Made by a program: the position numbers and the translations under genes. From positions 1 to 64,000 of the forward strand of contig DAOVWI010000001.1 of the NCBI GenBank assembly GCA_030636765.1: DNA of 64,000 bases, in the 5' to 3' direction. The notes below the pieces were generated by a model. It saw nothing but the letters and a program-made list of their open reading frames with translations, was not told the DNA's origin and made no database searches. Below, piece by piece: positions 8,995 through 17,871 of the stretch (position 1 is its first letter; the number at the start of each line of letters is the position of its first letter). The DNA comes from Gemmatimonadales bacterium (GTDB lineage Bacteria; Gemmatimonadota; Gemmatimonadetes; Palauibacterales; Palauibacteraceae).

Positions 8995-10860
8995 GTGGTA
9001 AGCGACGCTCTCGTAGAGGAGATTCGGGCGCGCGCGGATCTCGTGGAGATCTGCAGCGAGCACATGGCGCTGAAGCGCGTCGGAAAGAGCTACCGCGGTC
9101 CGTGCCCCCTCCACGGTGGTGAGGGGAGGAACTTCTCGGTCGATCCGGATCGGGGAATCTATAAGTGCTTCGTGTGCGGCGAGGGGGGAGATGCCTTCGC
9201 CTTCGTGATGCAGCTTCTCGGCTTGGATTTTCCCGGTGCGGTGCGGTACGTGGCCGACCGGGTGGGTGTCGAGATCCCGGATGCCGAGGATCGGCGACCC
9301 GATCCGTACGCGGGCCTCCGCGAGGTGACGGCCTTCGCCGAGGAGTGGTTCGTAGGGCGCCGGAAGAGCGAGGAGGGCCTCGCGACCCGGGAATACCTGA
9401 AGGGGCGTGGCTTCGACGAGGAGACGGCCGACCGATACGCCCTGGGATTCGCCCCTGACTCCTGGCGCGGACTTCGCGACGCGGCGCGCGAGCGGGGCAT
9501 CGGCGATGAGGTGCTGCTGGAGGTAGGGTTGCTCGCTGCCAGCGAGCGGGCCGCCGAGCCGTATGATCGATTCCGCAACCGCCTGATCTTCTCCATCCAG
9601 GACACGCGGGATCGGCCGATCGCGTTCGGGGGCCGCTGGCTGGGCCCGGGCGACCGCGACACGCCGAAGTACATCAACTCGCCGGACTCTCCGATCTTCG
9701 AAAAGGGACGCACCCTCTACCTGCTGAACGCTTCCCGTCACGCCATGAGACGCGCGAAGGCTGCGCTGGTGGTCGAGGGGTACATGGATGCGCTGACGCT
9801 GCACATCCAGGGCTTCGAGAACGCGGTCGCGCCCCTCGGCACTGCGCTGGGCGGCGCGCAGGCGGCCCTGATCGCCCGCTACGCATCCCGTGCCTACCTG
9901 ATATACGATTCCGACGACCCGGGCCGACGGGCCAGCTTCCGGGCCGCCGACACCCTGCTTCGAGAGGGCACTCACCCGCTGATCGTCACGCTGCCGCCCG
10001 GGGAGGATCCGGATTCTTTCGTCCGCGGGCAGGGGGCGGAGCGCTTCGCCGGACTCCTCGAAGACGCGATGGATGTGCTGGAGCTGAAGCTGAAGATCCT
10101 TGGCGAGCGGGGATACCTGGATTCGGCCGAGGGGCGGCGGCGGGCTCTCGATGGGTTGCTCAGCACCCTGCGCGCCGTGCGCGATCCCGCCCTGAGCGAC
10201 ATCTATATCGGCCGGGTCGCCGAGACCACCGGCGTTCGCAGGGAGACGATCGTCCACGAGGTCGCGCGGATGGCGTCGGCGCGGAGGGAGCGGCCGAGGC
10301 GCCGAGAGGCGGCACCCTCCGGGGCGAGCCAGGGGCGTCCGGACGGCGAGGTGGCGGCGGAGCGCAACCTCCTCCTCTTGCTTCTCAGAGACTCGCTGGT
10401 TACCGAGGGCTCGGCCTCGGCGCGATCGTGGGTGCGGCGCACCCTGGATGCAGGCGTGGGGCCCGAGCACTTTGAGGATGCGGGGTATCGCGCTCTGTAT
10501 GGGGCCCTGACGGAGGCGCAAGTAGAGCCCGGCGCGGGCGAGCTGTTGGAGGCGTTTCCGAAGGAGCTGCGCCCGCTCGTAGATGGCCTGCTACGGGATG
10601 CCACCGAGCTGACGCATCCGGAAGAGATCTACGAGGCGTCCGTGGAGCGGCTCCTGTATCGTCCCGCCGAGCGACGCCTCCGGGAGATCCGGCGCGAGAT
10701 GAAGATGGCCGACGAGGCGCAGAAGAGGGAGCTCTTGCGGGAGCAGATGCGTATCCGGGCGCGGCTTCCCGAAACGGAGAAGACTCGTCTGGCTCTGGTC
10801 CTTCCGTGGCTCGAGCGATACGAACCTTCCAGACTCGAAGAATGGCAGGGCGATGGATGA
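8995..10860 (+). CDS. dnaG: DNA primase DnaG
   Basis: A 621-residue bacterial primase that makes RNA primers at the replication fork. The N-terminal CHC2 zinc finger has C37, H40, C58 and C61 (PCPLHGGEG, YKCFVCGEGG). The RNA polymerase core follows (FRNRLIFSIQD, AFGGR), then TOPRIM with VVEGYMDAL (Glu near 261), PLGTALG and LIYDSDDPGRRAS. The last ~150 residues form a helical DnaB-binding domain. Start is a GTG at 8995, 36 bases after the inverted-repeat element. The stop overlaps the next gene by 8 bases. No rpoD follows, unlike the macromolecular-synthesis operon of many bacteria. Confidence 0.97.
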   Translation: MVSDALVEEIRARADLVEICSEHMALKRVGKSYRGPCPLHGGEGRNFSVDPDRGIYKCFVCGEGGDAFAFVMQLLGLDFPGAVRYVADRVGVEIPDAEDRRPDPYAGLREVTAFAEEWFVGRRKSEEGLATREYLKGRGFDEETADRYALGFAPDSWRGLRDAARERGIGDEVLLEVGLLAASERAAEPYDRFRNRLIFSIQDTRDRPIAFGGRWLGPGDRDTPKYINSPDSPIFEKGRTLYLLNASRHAMRRAKAALVVEGYMDALTLHIQGFENAVAPLGTALGGAQAALIARYASRAYLIYDSDDPGRRASFRAADTLLREGTHPLIVTLPPGEDPDSFVRGQGAERFAGLLEDAMDVLELKLKILGERGYLDSAEGRRRALDGLLSTLRAVRDPALSDIYIGRVAETTGVRRETIVHEVARMASARRERPRRREAAPSGASQGRPDGEVAAERNLLLLLLRDSLVTEGSASARSWVRRTLDAGVGPEHFEDAGYRALYGALTEAQVEPGAGELLEAFPKELRPLVDGLLRDATELTHPEEIYEASVERLLYRPAERRLREIRREMKMADEAQKRELLREQMRIRARLPETEKTRLALVLPWLERYEPSRLEEWQGDG

Positions 10861-11578
10861 ACAGTTGACGGCCAACGAGACCTTTGAAGCGCTCCGTGCC
10901 CTGGAGCAGTTCGACCGCGAGATCGCGGGCTTCATGCAGCGGCTCGCTGCGCTGGAGCCGGAAGTGATGGAGGCCGAGGGGAGGTTGAGCGAGCTGGGGT
11001 CGCAGGCCAAGGCGGCTCGGGCGCGGATCGAGAAGATCGACGCCCGGCTCCGGAAGTTCGAGCGGGCCTCCCAGGCAGGTCGGGAGACGCTCAAACGACT
11101 CCAGCAGCGGGCGAAGGAGGTACAGAACCTGAAGCAGCATACGGCCGTCCGCCTGGAGACGGATGCGGCCCGCCGCAATCTGGAGGCGGCCGAGGACGAG
11201 CTTCTCGAGAGCATGCAGGACGCGGAGGAGGCGGGCGGCGCGCTCGCGGCGATCGAACACGAGCTGGAGGAGCAGCGGACGGCGTACGAGGCGCTGAAGG
11301 CCGAGACAGGCGCGCGGCGCGCCGAGCTGGAGGCCGAGATCTCGGTGCAGCGAGATCGGCGACAGAACCGCGAGCTCCGGCTGGATCGTGCCGCCCTCCG
11401 TCTGTACGAGTCCGTTCGAGGTGGGCGAACCCGGCAGGCGCTGGCACCCGTGACGCCCGACGGCGTTTGCGGCCACTGTTACACGTTCGTTCCCCTGCAG
11501 CGGCAGGCGGAGATTCGCATGGGTCGGCGCCTCTTCCTGTGCGAGGGCTGCGGCATCATCCTCTATCCCGGGGACTGA
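10853..11578 (+). CDS. Coiled-coil protein with C4 zinc ribbon (CdsZ / zf-RING_7 type)
   Basis: A 241-residue protein of two parts. Residues ~10-185 form a long charged heptad-rich coiled coil (EQFDREIAGFMQRL, RASQAGRETLKRLQQRAKE). The C-terminus has a four-cysteine zinc ribbon, CGHCYTFVPLQ with CEGCGIILY, the signature of the C4-type zinc ribbon family that includes chlamydial CdsZ. The molecular role in free-living bacteria is not settled; nucleic-acid binding is often proposed. It overlaps dnaG by 8 bases and precedes recJ, a context suggesting a link to DNA metabolism. Confidence 0.85.
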   Translation: MDEQLTANETFEALRALEQFDREIAGFMQRLAALEPEVMEAEGRLSELGSQAKAARARIEKIDARLRKFERASQAGRETLKRLQQRAKEVQNLKQHTAVRLETDAARRNLEAAEDELLESMQDAEEAGGALAAIEHELEEQRTAYEALKAETGARRAELEAEISVQRDRRQNRELRLDRAALRLYESVRGGRTRQALAPVTPDGVCGHCYTFVPLQRQAEIRMGRRLFLCEGCGIILYPGD

Positions 11579-11585
11579 CCGGAGG

Positions 11586-13349
11586 GTGACCGGGGCCATC
11601 CGTCCGGAGCCTCGCTGGGTCGACCCGGAGCCGGTTTCCGAAGCCGACGTCGCGGCTCTGCACGGAGCGCTTGGCTTACCGCTTCTCGTCTGTCGCATTC
11701 TGGTGCGCCGCGGGTACGCCGATGAGGAATCCGTCCGCTCCTACCTCCGCCCGCACCTGGAATCCCTGCCTCCACCCGGGCTGCTTCCCGATATGATGGC
11801 GGCCGTCGGGCGAATCGAACGGGCGCTCGAGACCGGCGAGACCATCCTGGTGCACGGGGATTTCGACGTCGACGGCATGGCCGGCGCGGCGCTCCTGGCG
11901 CGCGGTCTCCGGGCGCTGGGAGGGGAGGTGGAAGCCTTCGTCCCTGACCGGTTGGTGGACGGGTACGACCTCGGTCCGGCCGGCCTTCGTCGAGCCCGCG
12001 AGGTCCGGGCGGGTCTGATCGTCACGGTCGACTGTGGGATGACGGCCGTGGAGGCGGTCGAGGAGGCGACCCGGGATGGATTCGACGTCATCGTCACCGA
12101 CCACCATCGGCCGGCCGTCCGCCAGCCGCCCGCCCTGGCCGTCGTCAATCCCCAGCGGGCCGACAGCGAGTATCCGTTCGATGGGCTCAGTGGTGTTGGC
12201 GTGGCGTTCAAGCTGCTGGCGGCGCTCTACACCCACGTCGGTCGTCCTTCGGCCGACCTGAATCCGCATCTCGACCTGGTGGCCCTCGGGACGATCGCCG
12301 ATCGGGCGCCGCTCATCGGAGAGAACCGCGTCCTGGTGAAGGCCGGGCTCCGGGTTCTGGCTCATACTCGTAACGCCGGCTTACGCGCCCTGATGGCGAG
12401 CGCGCGTCTCCAACCGCTGGGTGGCCGTGTGTCGGAGGAGGACGCGGCGTTTCAGCTCGCGCCCCGACTGAACGCGGCGGGACGGATGGGTGCCGCGAAA
12501 GAAGGGCTGCTGCTCCTGGTCACCGAGAACCCATCGGAAGCGGAGGCGCTTGCCCGGCGACTGGACTCGCTCAACCGCCAGCGCCGCTTGACGGATCAGC
12601 GGGTGCTTGCCGAGGCGGAGGCTCAGCTGGACGAGCCCAGGCATGCCGAGGGGCACGCGGCCGTCGTCCTGTCCAGCGATGCCTGGCATCCCGGGGTGAT
12701 CGGCATCGTCGCTTCCAGGCTTGCCGAGCGGCTCGGTCGGCCGGCCGTGCTGATCGCGTTCGACGACGATCGGGGGAGAGGCTCCGCCCGCTCGGCGGGC
12801 GGAGTGAACCTGATCCGCGCTCTCGACGAGTGCGCTCCGCTGCTGGAGCGCTACGGAGGCCACCGTCAGGCGGCCGGGTTCGACGTCCGTCGCGAGAACC
12901 TCGCCGAGTTCTCCGCGCGATTCGTGCAGACCGTCGCACGGATAAATGAGGAGCGAAGCGCGGGCGACGCGGCGAGCGAAGGCGGCGACGCGGTGGATGG
13001 TGGGGACATCGTGATCGACCTGTCTCTCACGATCCGGGAGGCCGCCGAGGCGATGCCCCGCTGGATGCGATACCTGGAACCGTTCGGCGATGCGAACCCG
13101 AGGCCCATTTTCCGTGCGGGCAACGTCGAGCTGGCTGGCGTCTCGCGCGTGGGGGCCGACGGAGGGCACCTGCGAGCGGTGGTCGTCGGAGAGGAGGGAG
13201 GCCGGCTGGATGCGATCGGTTTCGGCATGGGGGGGCGCGCGGACGACATGGGGAGGGGTAGATGGGAGGTGGCCTTCGAGCTCGTGGAGGACACCTGGCG
13301 GAACCGTAATCGGGTGCAGGCCCGGTTGCTGGACGCGCGGCCGACTTGA
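11586..13349 (+). CDS. recJ: Single-stranded-DNA-specific exonuclease RecJ
   Basis: A 587-residue DHH-family 5'-3' ssDNA exonuclease for recombination and mismatch repair. The DHH domain has HGDFDVDGMAGAALL (near 95), VTVDCGMTAVEA and the name motif VTDHHRP (near 171). Then come NAAGRMG and the DHHA1 part with RGSARS and ERYGGHRQAAGFDV, followed by the RecJ OB fold. An acidic, glycine-rich low-complexity stretch (around 456-475) is inserted before the OB region. The start is a GTG at 11586, 7 bases after the previous stop. The stop overlaps the rsmD start by 4 bases. Confidence 0.95.
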   Translation: MTGAIRPEPRWVDPEPVSEADVAALHGALGLPLLVCRILVRRGYADEESVRSYLRPHLESLPPPGLLPDMMAAVGRIERALETGETILVHGDFDVDGMAGAALLARGLRALGGEVEAFVPDRLVDGYDLGPAGLRRAREVRAGLIVTVDCGMTAVEAVEEATRDGFDVIVTDHHRPAVRQPPALAVVNPQRADSEYPFDGLSGVGVAFKLLAALYTHVGRPSADLNPHLDLVALGTIADRAPLIGENRVLVKAGLRVLAHTRNAGLRALMASARLQPLGGRVSEEDAAFQLAPRLNAAGRMGAAKEGLLLLVTENPSEAEALARRLDSLNRQRRLTDQRVLAEAEAQLDEPRHAEGHAAVVLSSDAWHPGVIGIVASRLAERLGRPAVLIAFDDDRGRGSARSAGGVNLIRALDECAPLLERYGGHRQAAGFDVRRENLAEFSARFVQTVARINEERSAGDAASEGGDAVDGGDIVIDLSLTIREAAEAMPRWMRYLEPFGDANPRPIFRAGNVELAGVSRVGADGGHLRAVVVGEEGGRLDAIGFGMGGRADDMGRGRWEVAFELVEDTWRNRNRVQARLLDARPT

Positions 13350-13882
13350 GGCTTCGGATCGTCGCGGGCGAGCTCGGCGGTCGTAGGATCTCCGTGCCGG
13401 CCCGGCCGGGGCTGCGGGTGACGAGCGAGCGAGTGCGTGAGGCCTGGTTCAGCGCTCTCGGAGATAGCATCCGGGACGCCATCGTGGTGGACCTCTTCGC
13501 GGGATCGGGCGCGCTGGGAATGGAGGCTCTGTCGCGAGGCGCCGCGCGTGTCGACTTCGTGGAGGCCGACGCTCGGCTAGTCTCGGTGCTCCGCTCCAAC
13601 CTCGAGAAGCTGGGGCTCGGCGAGCGAGGAGACGTGTTCCGGACCGAAGCTCTGGCCTTTCTCGAGCGCAGTGAGGCGTGCCGATGGGATGTGGCGCTCG
13701 CCGACCCCCCGTATCGTAAGGGGGAGGCGGCCCGGCTGGCGCTCCGGTTCCGGGACGAACCGTTCGCCTGGATCCTCTGCATCGAGCACGAGCCGGAGGC
13801 GCTGGCTTCGGAGGAGGAAGCGTGGTGGGTGCGACGGTATGGGGACACCGAGCTCACCTTCCTGCGGAGCGGCGCCGATTGA
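13346..13882 (+). CDS. rsmD: 16S rRNA (guanine966-N2)-methyltransferase RsmD
   Basis: A 178-residue Rossmann methyltransferase. MRLRIVAGELGGRRISVP is the RsmD N-terminus, DLFAGSGALGMEALSRGA (49-66) is the SAM site, and DPPY (120-123) is the N6/N2 amino-methyltransferase motif. It methylates G966 of 16S rRNA. The start is a TTG that overlaps the recJ stop (TTGA). The following gene is coaD, the common rsmD-coaD pair of many phyla. Confidence 0.94.
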   Translation: MRLRIVAGELGGRRISVPARPGLRVTSERVREAWFSALGDSIRDAIVVDLFAGSGALGMEALSRGAARVDFVEADARLVSVLRSNLEKLGLGERGDVFRTEALAFLERSEACRWDVALADPPYRKGEAARLALRFRDEPFAWILCIEHEPEALASEEEAWWVRRYGDTELTFLRSGAD

Positions 13883-13904
13883 CTCAGAAAGCGAGGCGGA
13901 TCAG

Positions 13905-14417
13905 GTGACCAGATCGGAGAGGACCGCGGTGTATCCGGGCTCGTTCGACCCCCTCACGCTGGGGCACGATGACATCGTGCGCCGGAGCCTCAAGCTGGTG
14001 GATCGGCTCATCGTGACGGTGGCCTACACGGCAACCCAGGTGAAGCAGCCTCTCTTCGAGGTGAAAGAGCGGGTCGAGTTGCTGGAGCGCGTGTACGCGG
14101 ACGAGCCGCGGGTGGAGGTGTCGTCCTTCCAGGGTCTCCTGGTGGACTTCGCCCGGTCGATGAGCGCGCCGATCATCATCCGCGGCCTCCGTGCGGTCAG
14201 CGACTTCGAGTACGAGTTCCAGATGGCGCTGATGAACCGCTCGTTGTGGCCGGAGATCGAGGTGATCTTCATGGCGCCGGCCAGCCAGTACACCTTCCTC
14301 AGCTCCTCGCTCGTCCGGGAGGTCGCGCGCCTCGGAGGCCGGGTGGCGGACTTCGTCCCTCCGGTCGTGCTGGATGCCCTCATCGAGCGGGTGGGACCGA
14401 GCGTCGCCGGCGAGTGA
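13905..14417 (+). CDS. coaD: Pantetheine-phosphate adenylyltransferase (PPAT)
   Basis: A 170-residue nucleotidyltransferase that adenylates 4'-phosphopantetheine to dephospho-CoA, the penultimate step of CoA synthesis. It shows [16 protein letters not shown] (the TxGH-type motif), [22 protein letters not shown] and the [13 protein letters not shown] phosphate-binding loop. The GTG at 13905 has a GAGGCGG Shine-Dalgarno about 7 bases upstream. The stop overlaps the pta start (GTGA), coupling CoA synthesis to an acetyl-CoA enzyme. Confidence 0.95.
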   Translation: MTRSERTAVYPGSFDPLTLGHDDIVRRSLKLVDRLIVTVAYTATQVKQPLFEVKERVELLERVYADEPRVEVSSFQGLLVDFARSMSAPIIIRGLRAVSDFEYEFQMALMNRSLWPEIEVIFMAPASQYTFLSSSLVREVARLGGRVADFVPPVVLDALIERVGPSVAGE

Positions 14418-15409
14418 CCGCCCGGGACGGCTTTCTCCGCTCCCTGGAGGAACGGGCGCGTGCCGCGCCTCGTCGTATCGGTTTTCCGGAAGCGGGCGAC
14501 GGCCGCACGATCGAAGCGATGGCCCGGTTGTCGGAGTGCGGCCTCGTGCGTCCGGTGGCGGTGGGAAACGAGGCCGAGCTTCGGCTGCTGCGGGCGCGTC
14601 TTCCCGGGGTCGAGTGTGTGGACGTGCAGCGTCCTCCCTCCGTGGTCGCGTCGGCCGCCGGTGAGCAGTCGGACGCCGGTGAGCAGTCGGCCGCCGGCGA
14701 GCAGTCGGAGGGATGCGATCCGGGCTCTCCCGTGCACCTGACGGCGCGCCTCCTGCGCGCCGGATGGCTGGACGGAGCCGTGGCGGGCGCGGGCACGCCG
14801 ACCGCGCAGGTGATTCGGGCGGGCCTCCGCTGCGTCGGCCTGGCGCCCGGCACCGCTACGGTGTCCAGCGCGTTCTACATGCTGCTGCGGGAGCCCTCCC
14901 CATCCGGGTCCGCGGTGCTGACGTTCGCGGACGCCGGGGTGGTGCCGGATCCCACGCCCGCTCAGCTGGCGGAGATCGCCGAGGGGGCGGGCCGGGCGCG
15001 CCGGTTGATCGTCGGGGACGAGCCCCGCGTCGCCTTTCTCTCCTTCTCGACTCACGGATCGGCGGAGGGCCCGGCCGTCGATCGCGTGCGTGAAGGGTTC
15101 CGGCTCTTCCGGGAGCGCTGCCCGGAGATCGCCGCGGATGGAGAGCTTCAGCCGGACGCCGCTCTCGTCCCGGCGGTGGCAGCGATGAAGGCACCGGATT
15201 CACCGGTTTCCGGGAGGGCGAACGTGCTGATCTTCCCGGATCTCGATGCCGGGAACATCGCGTATAAGCTCGTGCAGCGGCTCGCGGGGGCAGAGGCGCT
15301 GGGACCGATCCTCCAGGGCCTCGCCCGGCCGCTGAACGACCTGTCGCGAGGGGCCAGCGTCGACGACATCGTTCATGTCGCCTGCATCACGGCCCTGATG
15401 GCGGAGTGA
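14414..15409 (+). CDS. pta: Phosphate acetyltransferase
   Basis: A 331-residue short-form phosphotransacetylase (acetyl-CoA + Pi to acetyl-phosphate + CoA). Visible are [15 protein letters not shown] at the N-terminus, [54 protein letters not shown] and [35 protein letters not shown]. The last block is the family signature. Residues ~80-97 are an unusual repeat (AGEQS three times) inside domain 1. No ackA is adjacent. The rex repressor gene lies two genes downstream, and Rex often controls acetate and butyrate fermentation genes, but no operator is seen before pta. The phosphobutyryl-transferase subgroup is a less likely alternative. Confidence 0.88.
   Translation: MTARDGFLRSLEERARAAPRRIGFPEAGDGRTIEAMARLSECGLVRPVAVGNEAELRLLRARLPGVECVDVQRPPSVVASAAGEQSDAGEQSAAGEQSEGCDPGSPVHLTARLLRAGWLDGAVAGAGTPTAQVIRAGLRCVGLAPGTATVSSAFYMLLREPSPSGSAVLTFADAGVVPDPTPAQLAEIAEGAGRARRLIVGDEPRVAFLSFSTHGSAEGPAVDRVREGFRLFRERCPEIAADGELQPDAALVPAVAAMKAPDSPVSGRANVLIFPDLDAGNIAYKLVQRLAGAEALGPILQGLARPLNDLSRGASVDDIVHVACITALMAE
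14651..14704 (+). repeat. Three tandem 18-base repeats inside pta
   Basis: Three consecutive 18-base units start at 14651, 14669 and 14687 and differ at only two positions. They encode [12 protein letters not shown] and SAAGEQ. The array keeps frame and adds a hydrophilic loop to the first domain of Pta. It looks like a recent slippage expansion. Confidence 0.85.
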
Positions 15410-15422
15410 GCGATCCACGACC

Positions 15423-16250
15423 GTGCGCGCCAAGCGATCCCTCAGCCAGAACTTCCTGACCGATCCCAATCTGCGACGCAAGGTCGTGAAGGAGTTGGAG
15501 GCCTCCCCGGAGGACGCCGTGCTCGAGATCGGGGCGGGCCACGGGGAGCTCGGGTCGCTCCTGGTAGACCGCGTGGCCGAACTGGTGCTGGTCGAGAAGG
15601 ACGACGGTCTCGTCTCCGGCCTCGAGTCCCGCTTCGCCGGCTGCGCCGGCGTGCGGGTCGTTCACGGGGACGCCCTCGAGCTGGATCTGACCTCCCTCGT
15701 GCCGACAGGGCGGACGTACCGGGTGCTCTCCAACCTGCCGTATGCCATCACGACGCCGCTGCTCTTCCGGATTCTCGAGCTCCGGCCGTCGCCCGCGCGG
15801 GTTGTCGTCACGGTGCAGATCGAGGTGGCCGAGCGGATCGTCGCGGCCTCGGGAACGAAGGTGTACGGAGCCTTGAGCGTCGGCGTCCAGGTCCGCGGAA
15901 CGGCGCGCGTCGCGTTCCGCATCGGCCGGATGGCGTTTCGGCCGGTGCCGGCCGTGGATTCGGCGGTCGTCGTCATCGAGCCGGCCCTGAAGGCGCTCCC
16001 GGCGGAGGAGGAGATGGCGCTCCGGCAGCTCACACGGGTGGCGTTTGGCTGGCGTCGTAAGCAGCTGCAGAAGATCCTCCGCTCGGCGCCCGAGTATCGT
16101 CTGAGGCCGGAGGAAGTGGCCGAGGTGGCCGTCGCCGTGGGGTTCGATCCGCACACCCGTCCCGAGACGCTCGATCCCGCGACGTTCCTGAGTCTCGCAC
16201 GCGCCCTCGATCGGATGGGGCGGGAGCGGAGCGGCGATCCGAGTTGTTGA
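15423..16250 (+). CDS. rsmA: 16S rRNA dimethyladenosine transferase RsmA (KsgA)
   Basis: A 275-residue methyltransferase that dimethylates A1518 and A1519 near the 3' end of 16S rRNA, a late 30S checkpoint. It begins RAKRSLSQNFLTDPNLRRKVV, the classic KsgA start. EIGAGHGELG (35-44) binds SAM and SNLPYAITTPL (103-113) is motif IV. The C-terminal helical domain has AFGWRRKQLQKIL. Start is GTG at 15423. The stop TGA (16248-16250) lies within the putative -35 of the rex promoter. Confidence 0.95.
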   Translation: MRAKRSLSQNFLTDPNLRRKVVKELEASPEDAVLEIGAGHGELGSLLVDRVAELVLVEKDDGLVSGLESRFAGCAGVRVVHGDALELDLTSLVPTGRTYRVLSNLPYAITTPLLFRILELRPSPARVVVTVQIEVAERIVAASGTKVYGALSVGVQVRGTARVAFRIGRMAFRPVPAVDSAVVVIEPALKALPAEEEMALRQLTRVAFGWRRKQLQKILRSAPEYRLRPEEVAEVAVAVGFDPHTRPETLDPATFLSLARALDRMGRERSGDPSC

Positions 16251-16275
16251 GAAGAGCCGTGCTCCCGGATAGGTT
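16247..16275 (+). promoter_or_regulatory. Candidate sigma-70-type promoter of rex
   Basis: TTGAGA (16247-16252, five of six consensus bases) is separated by 17 bases from TAGGTT (16270-16275). A start site about seven bases downstream would fall inside the Rex operator at 16278-16295, which suits repression by occlusion. The -10 is weak, so the geometry is the main support. Confidence 0.45.
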
Positions 16276-16277
16276 GC

Positions 16278-16295
16278 TTGTGAAGGTTTTCACAA
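16278..16295. promoter_or_regulatory. Rex operator (ROP box)
   Basis: The perfect palindrome TTGTGAAGGTTTTCACAA lies 13 bases before the rex ATG. It matches the known Rex consensus TTGTGAAnnnnTTCACAA at every defined position. Rex binds it when NAD+ is high and leaves when NADH rises. Its place between promoter and rex start points to autoregulation. Confidence 0.9.
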
Positions 16296-16308
16296 GCCGC
16301 CAGGGAGC

Positions 16309-16962
16309 ATGAACAAGATCTCGGAATCGGCCGTTCGCCGCCTTTCGCTGTACCTGCGTCTGCTTAAAGGGATCTCGGGGGAGCGGGAGCTCATCTCCAG
16401 CCAGGAGCTGGCCGAACAAAGCGGGTCCACGTCTGCGCAGGTTCGGAAGGATCTGAGTCTCTTCGGCTCGTTCGGGCAACGTGGCAGGGGGTACAGCGTC
16501 CCCGAGCTGATCGATACGCTCGAGCGCATCCTTGGTCTCGAGCGGCGCTGGCGGGTGGCGGTCGTAGGCGTCGGGAAGCTCGGCTCCGCGCTTCTCGGCT
16601 ACCGGGGGCTCAGCGAGAGAGGCTTCGACGTCGTGGCGGCCTTCGACGTGGACGCGGGCAAAGTGGGCACCGAGCTCAACGGTATCGATATCCGATCGAT
16701 CGACTCGCTTCCCGGCGTCGTCCGGGAACGAGGGGTGGAGATCGGCATCATCGCTACGCCGCCCGAGGAGGCGGAGCGGATCGCGAGCTGCCTGGCGGAC
16801 GCCGGCGTCTCGGCCGTTCTCAGCTTCGCTCCGATCGAGCTTGGAGACCGAGACCCGATGGTCGTACGGACGATGGATCTCGCGCTCGAGTTGGAGAGGC
16901 TCACGTTCGCGCTCACCTCCGCTCGTAACGCGGCTCGCCCCATTACTCGGACAGGCTCCTAG
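16309..16962 (+). CDS. rex: Redox-sensing transcriptional repressor Rex
   Basis: A 217-residue regulator. Residues 1-80 form the winged helix, with QVRKDLSLFGSFGQRGRGY (44-62) as the DNA-recognition region. From residue 82 there is a Rossmann domain with the NAD(H) motif VVGVGKLGSALLGY, then AAFDVDAGKVGTELNGI. A C-terminal swapped helix (MDLALELERLTFALTS) completes the dimer. It senses the NADH/NAD+ ratio and usually represses fermentation and respiratory genes. AGGGAG lies just before the ATG. An exact Rex box precedes the gene; pta is two genes upstream and a thiolase / hydroxybutyryl-CoA dehydrogenase cluster lies downstream, both typical regulon members elsewhere. Confidence 0.96.
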   Translation: MNKISESAVRRLSLYLRLLKGISGERELISSQELAEQSGSTSAQVRKDLSLFGSFGQRGRGYSVPELIDTLERILGLERRWRVAVVGVGKLGSALLGYRGLSERGFDVVAAFDVDAGKVGTELNGIDIRSIDSLPGVVRERGVEIGIIATPPEEAERIASCLADAGVSAVLSFAPIELGDRDPMVVRTMDLALELERLTFALTSARNAARPITRTGS

Positions 16963-17001
16963 AGCTCGCATGACCGGCGGCTCTGTCGGACGGAATCGGG
17001 C

Positions 17002-17871
17002 ATGACCGGCGCGGGCGTGCGGTTCTCGGAGAGCTCATCGCTCCTTTCCCGGGCCATGGACCTCATCGAGGAAGGGCCGCAGTCGACGTCCCGGATCGCC
17101 GGTCGCGTGTTCGGGGTCCGAAGCGGTCCCCCGGGGCTGGCCGCCCGCATGGTTTTCGAGCTCCTGGCGGAGGACCACCGGGTCCGCGTGGACGCCGATG
17201 GCGTATGGCGCCTGGCTGCCGACGCCGGCCGGGAGGACCGGCCTCTCGATTCGCTCAGCTACGTCGTGGTCGACGTCGAGACCACGGGCATGCCCGTCTC
17301 GCAGGGAGGCCGGATCATCGAGATCGCTGCCGTCCAGGTGAGGGAGGGAGCCCTTCGGGACGAGTTTGCCACGCTCATCAACCCGGGCGGCCCGATCCCA
17401 CGCTGGGTGTCCGGCCTGACCGGTATCTCCCAGGAGATGGTCGCATCGGCGCCCCGCTTCGAGGAGGTCTGCGACGAGCTGCGACGCAGGTTGGAGGGCA
17501 GGGTGTTCGTGGCCCACAACGCCGCCTACGACTGGGCGTACGTGAGCGCCGAGATGCGACGGGCCCGCCGGATCGTCCCCAGCGGGCCGCGGCTCTGCAC
17601 CGTCCGCATGGCCCGCAAGGCCCTCCCCGGCGTCCGGCGGCGGGGCCTCGACTCTCTGGCGGCTTTCTACGGGATCGAGATCGAGGGCCGCCACCGGGCG
17701 GAGGGCGACGCCCGCGCCACCGCGTTGCTCCTGCTGCGTCTCCTGCAGGAGGCCGACCGTCAGGGCGTCGGGCGGTGGGGGGAGCTGCAGAGCTGGCTGG
17801 GTCGCCGCGGGTCAAGGGGTCGCCGCGGGCCGAAGCGGCGTCACGGGCGTGGCGGGAAGGTGGCGCCATGA
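17002..17871 (+). CDS. DnaQ-like 3'-5' exonuclease (DNA polymerase III epsilon family)
   Basis: A 289-residue protein. Residues ~10-75 look like a small winged-helix region (LSRAMDLIEEGPQSTSRIAG). Residues 86-250 form a DEDDh exonuclease: VVVDVETTG (Exo I, Asp91 and Glu93), FVAHNAAYDWAYV (Exo II) and HRAEGDARATALL (Exo III with His and Asp). The C-terminal ~25 residues are Arg/Gly-rich and encoded by a short direct repeat (GGGTCGCCGCGGG twice near 17801-17830). It may be a proofreading subunit or a repair exonuclease; fused PolC- or UvrC-type domains are absent. It overlaps the next gene by 4 bases (ATGA). Confidence 0.85.
   Translation: MTGAGVRFSESSSLLSRAMDLIEEGPQSTSRIAGRVFGVRSGPPGLAARMVFELLAEDHRVRVDADGVWRLAADAGREDRPLDSLSYVVVDVETTGMPVSQGGRIIEIAAVQVREGALRDEFATLINPGGPIPRWVSGLTGISQEMVASAPRFEEVCDELRRRLEGRVFVAHNAAYDWAYVSAEMRRARRIVPSGPRLCTVRMARKALPGVRRRGLDSLAAFYGIEIEGRHRAEGDARATALLLLRLLQEADRQGVGRWGELQSWLGRRGSRGRRGPKRRHGRGGKVAP

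Noticed and set aside
8759..9001. Open frame starting at the mutS2 stop and spanning the repeat
   Set aside because: Its sequence is the inverted-repeat element read as protein; the other copies do not keep the frame.
7584..9065. Long antisense open frame over mutS2 and the repeat
   Set aside because: High-GC antisense shadow of the MutS2 ATPase and Smr region; no motif or translation signal.
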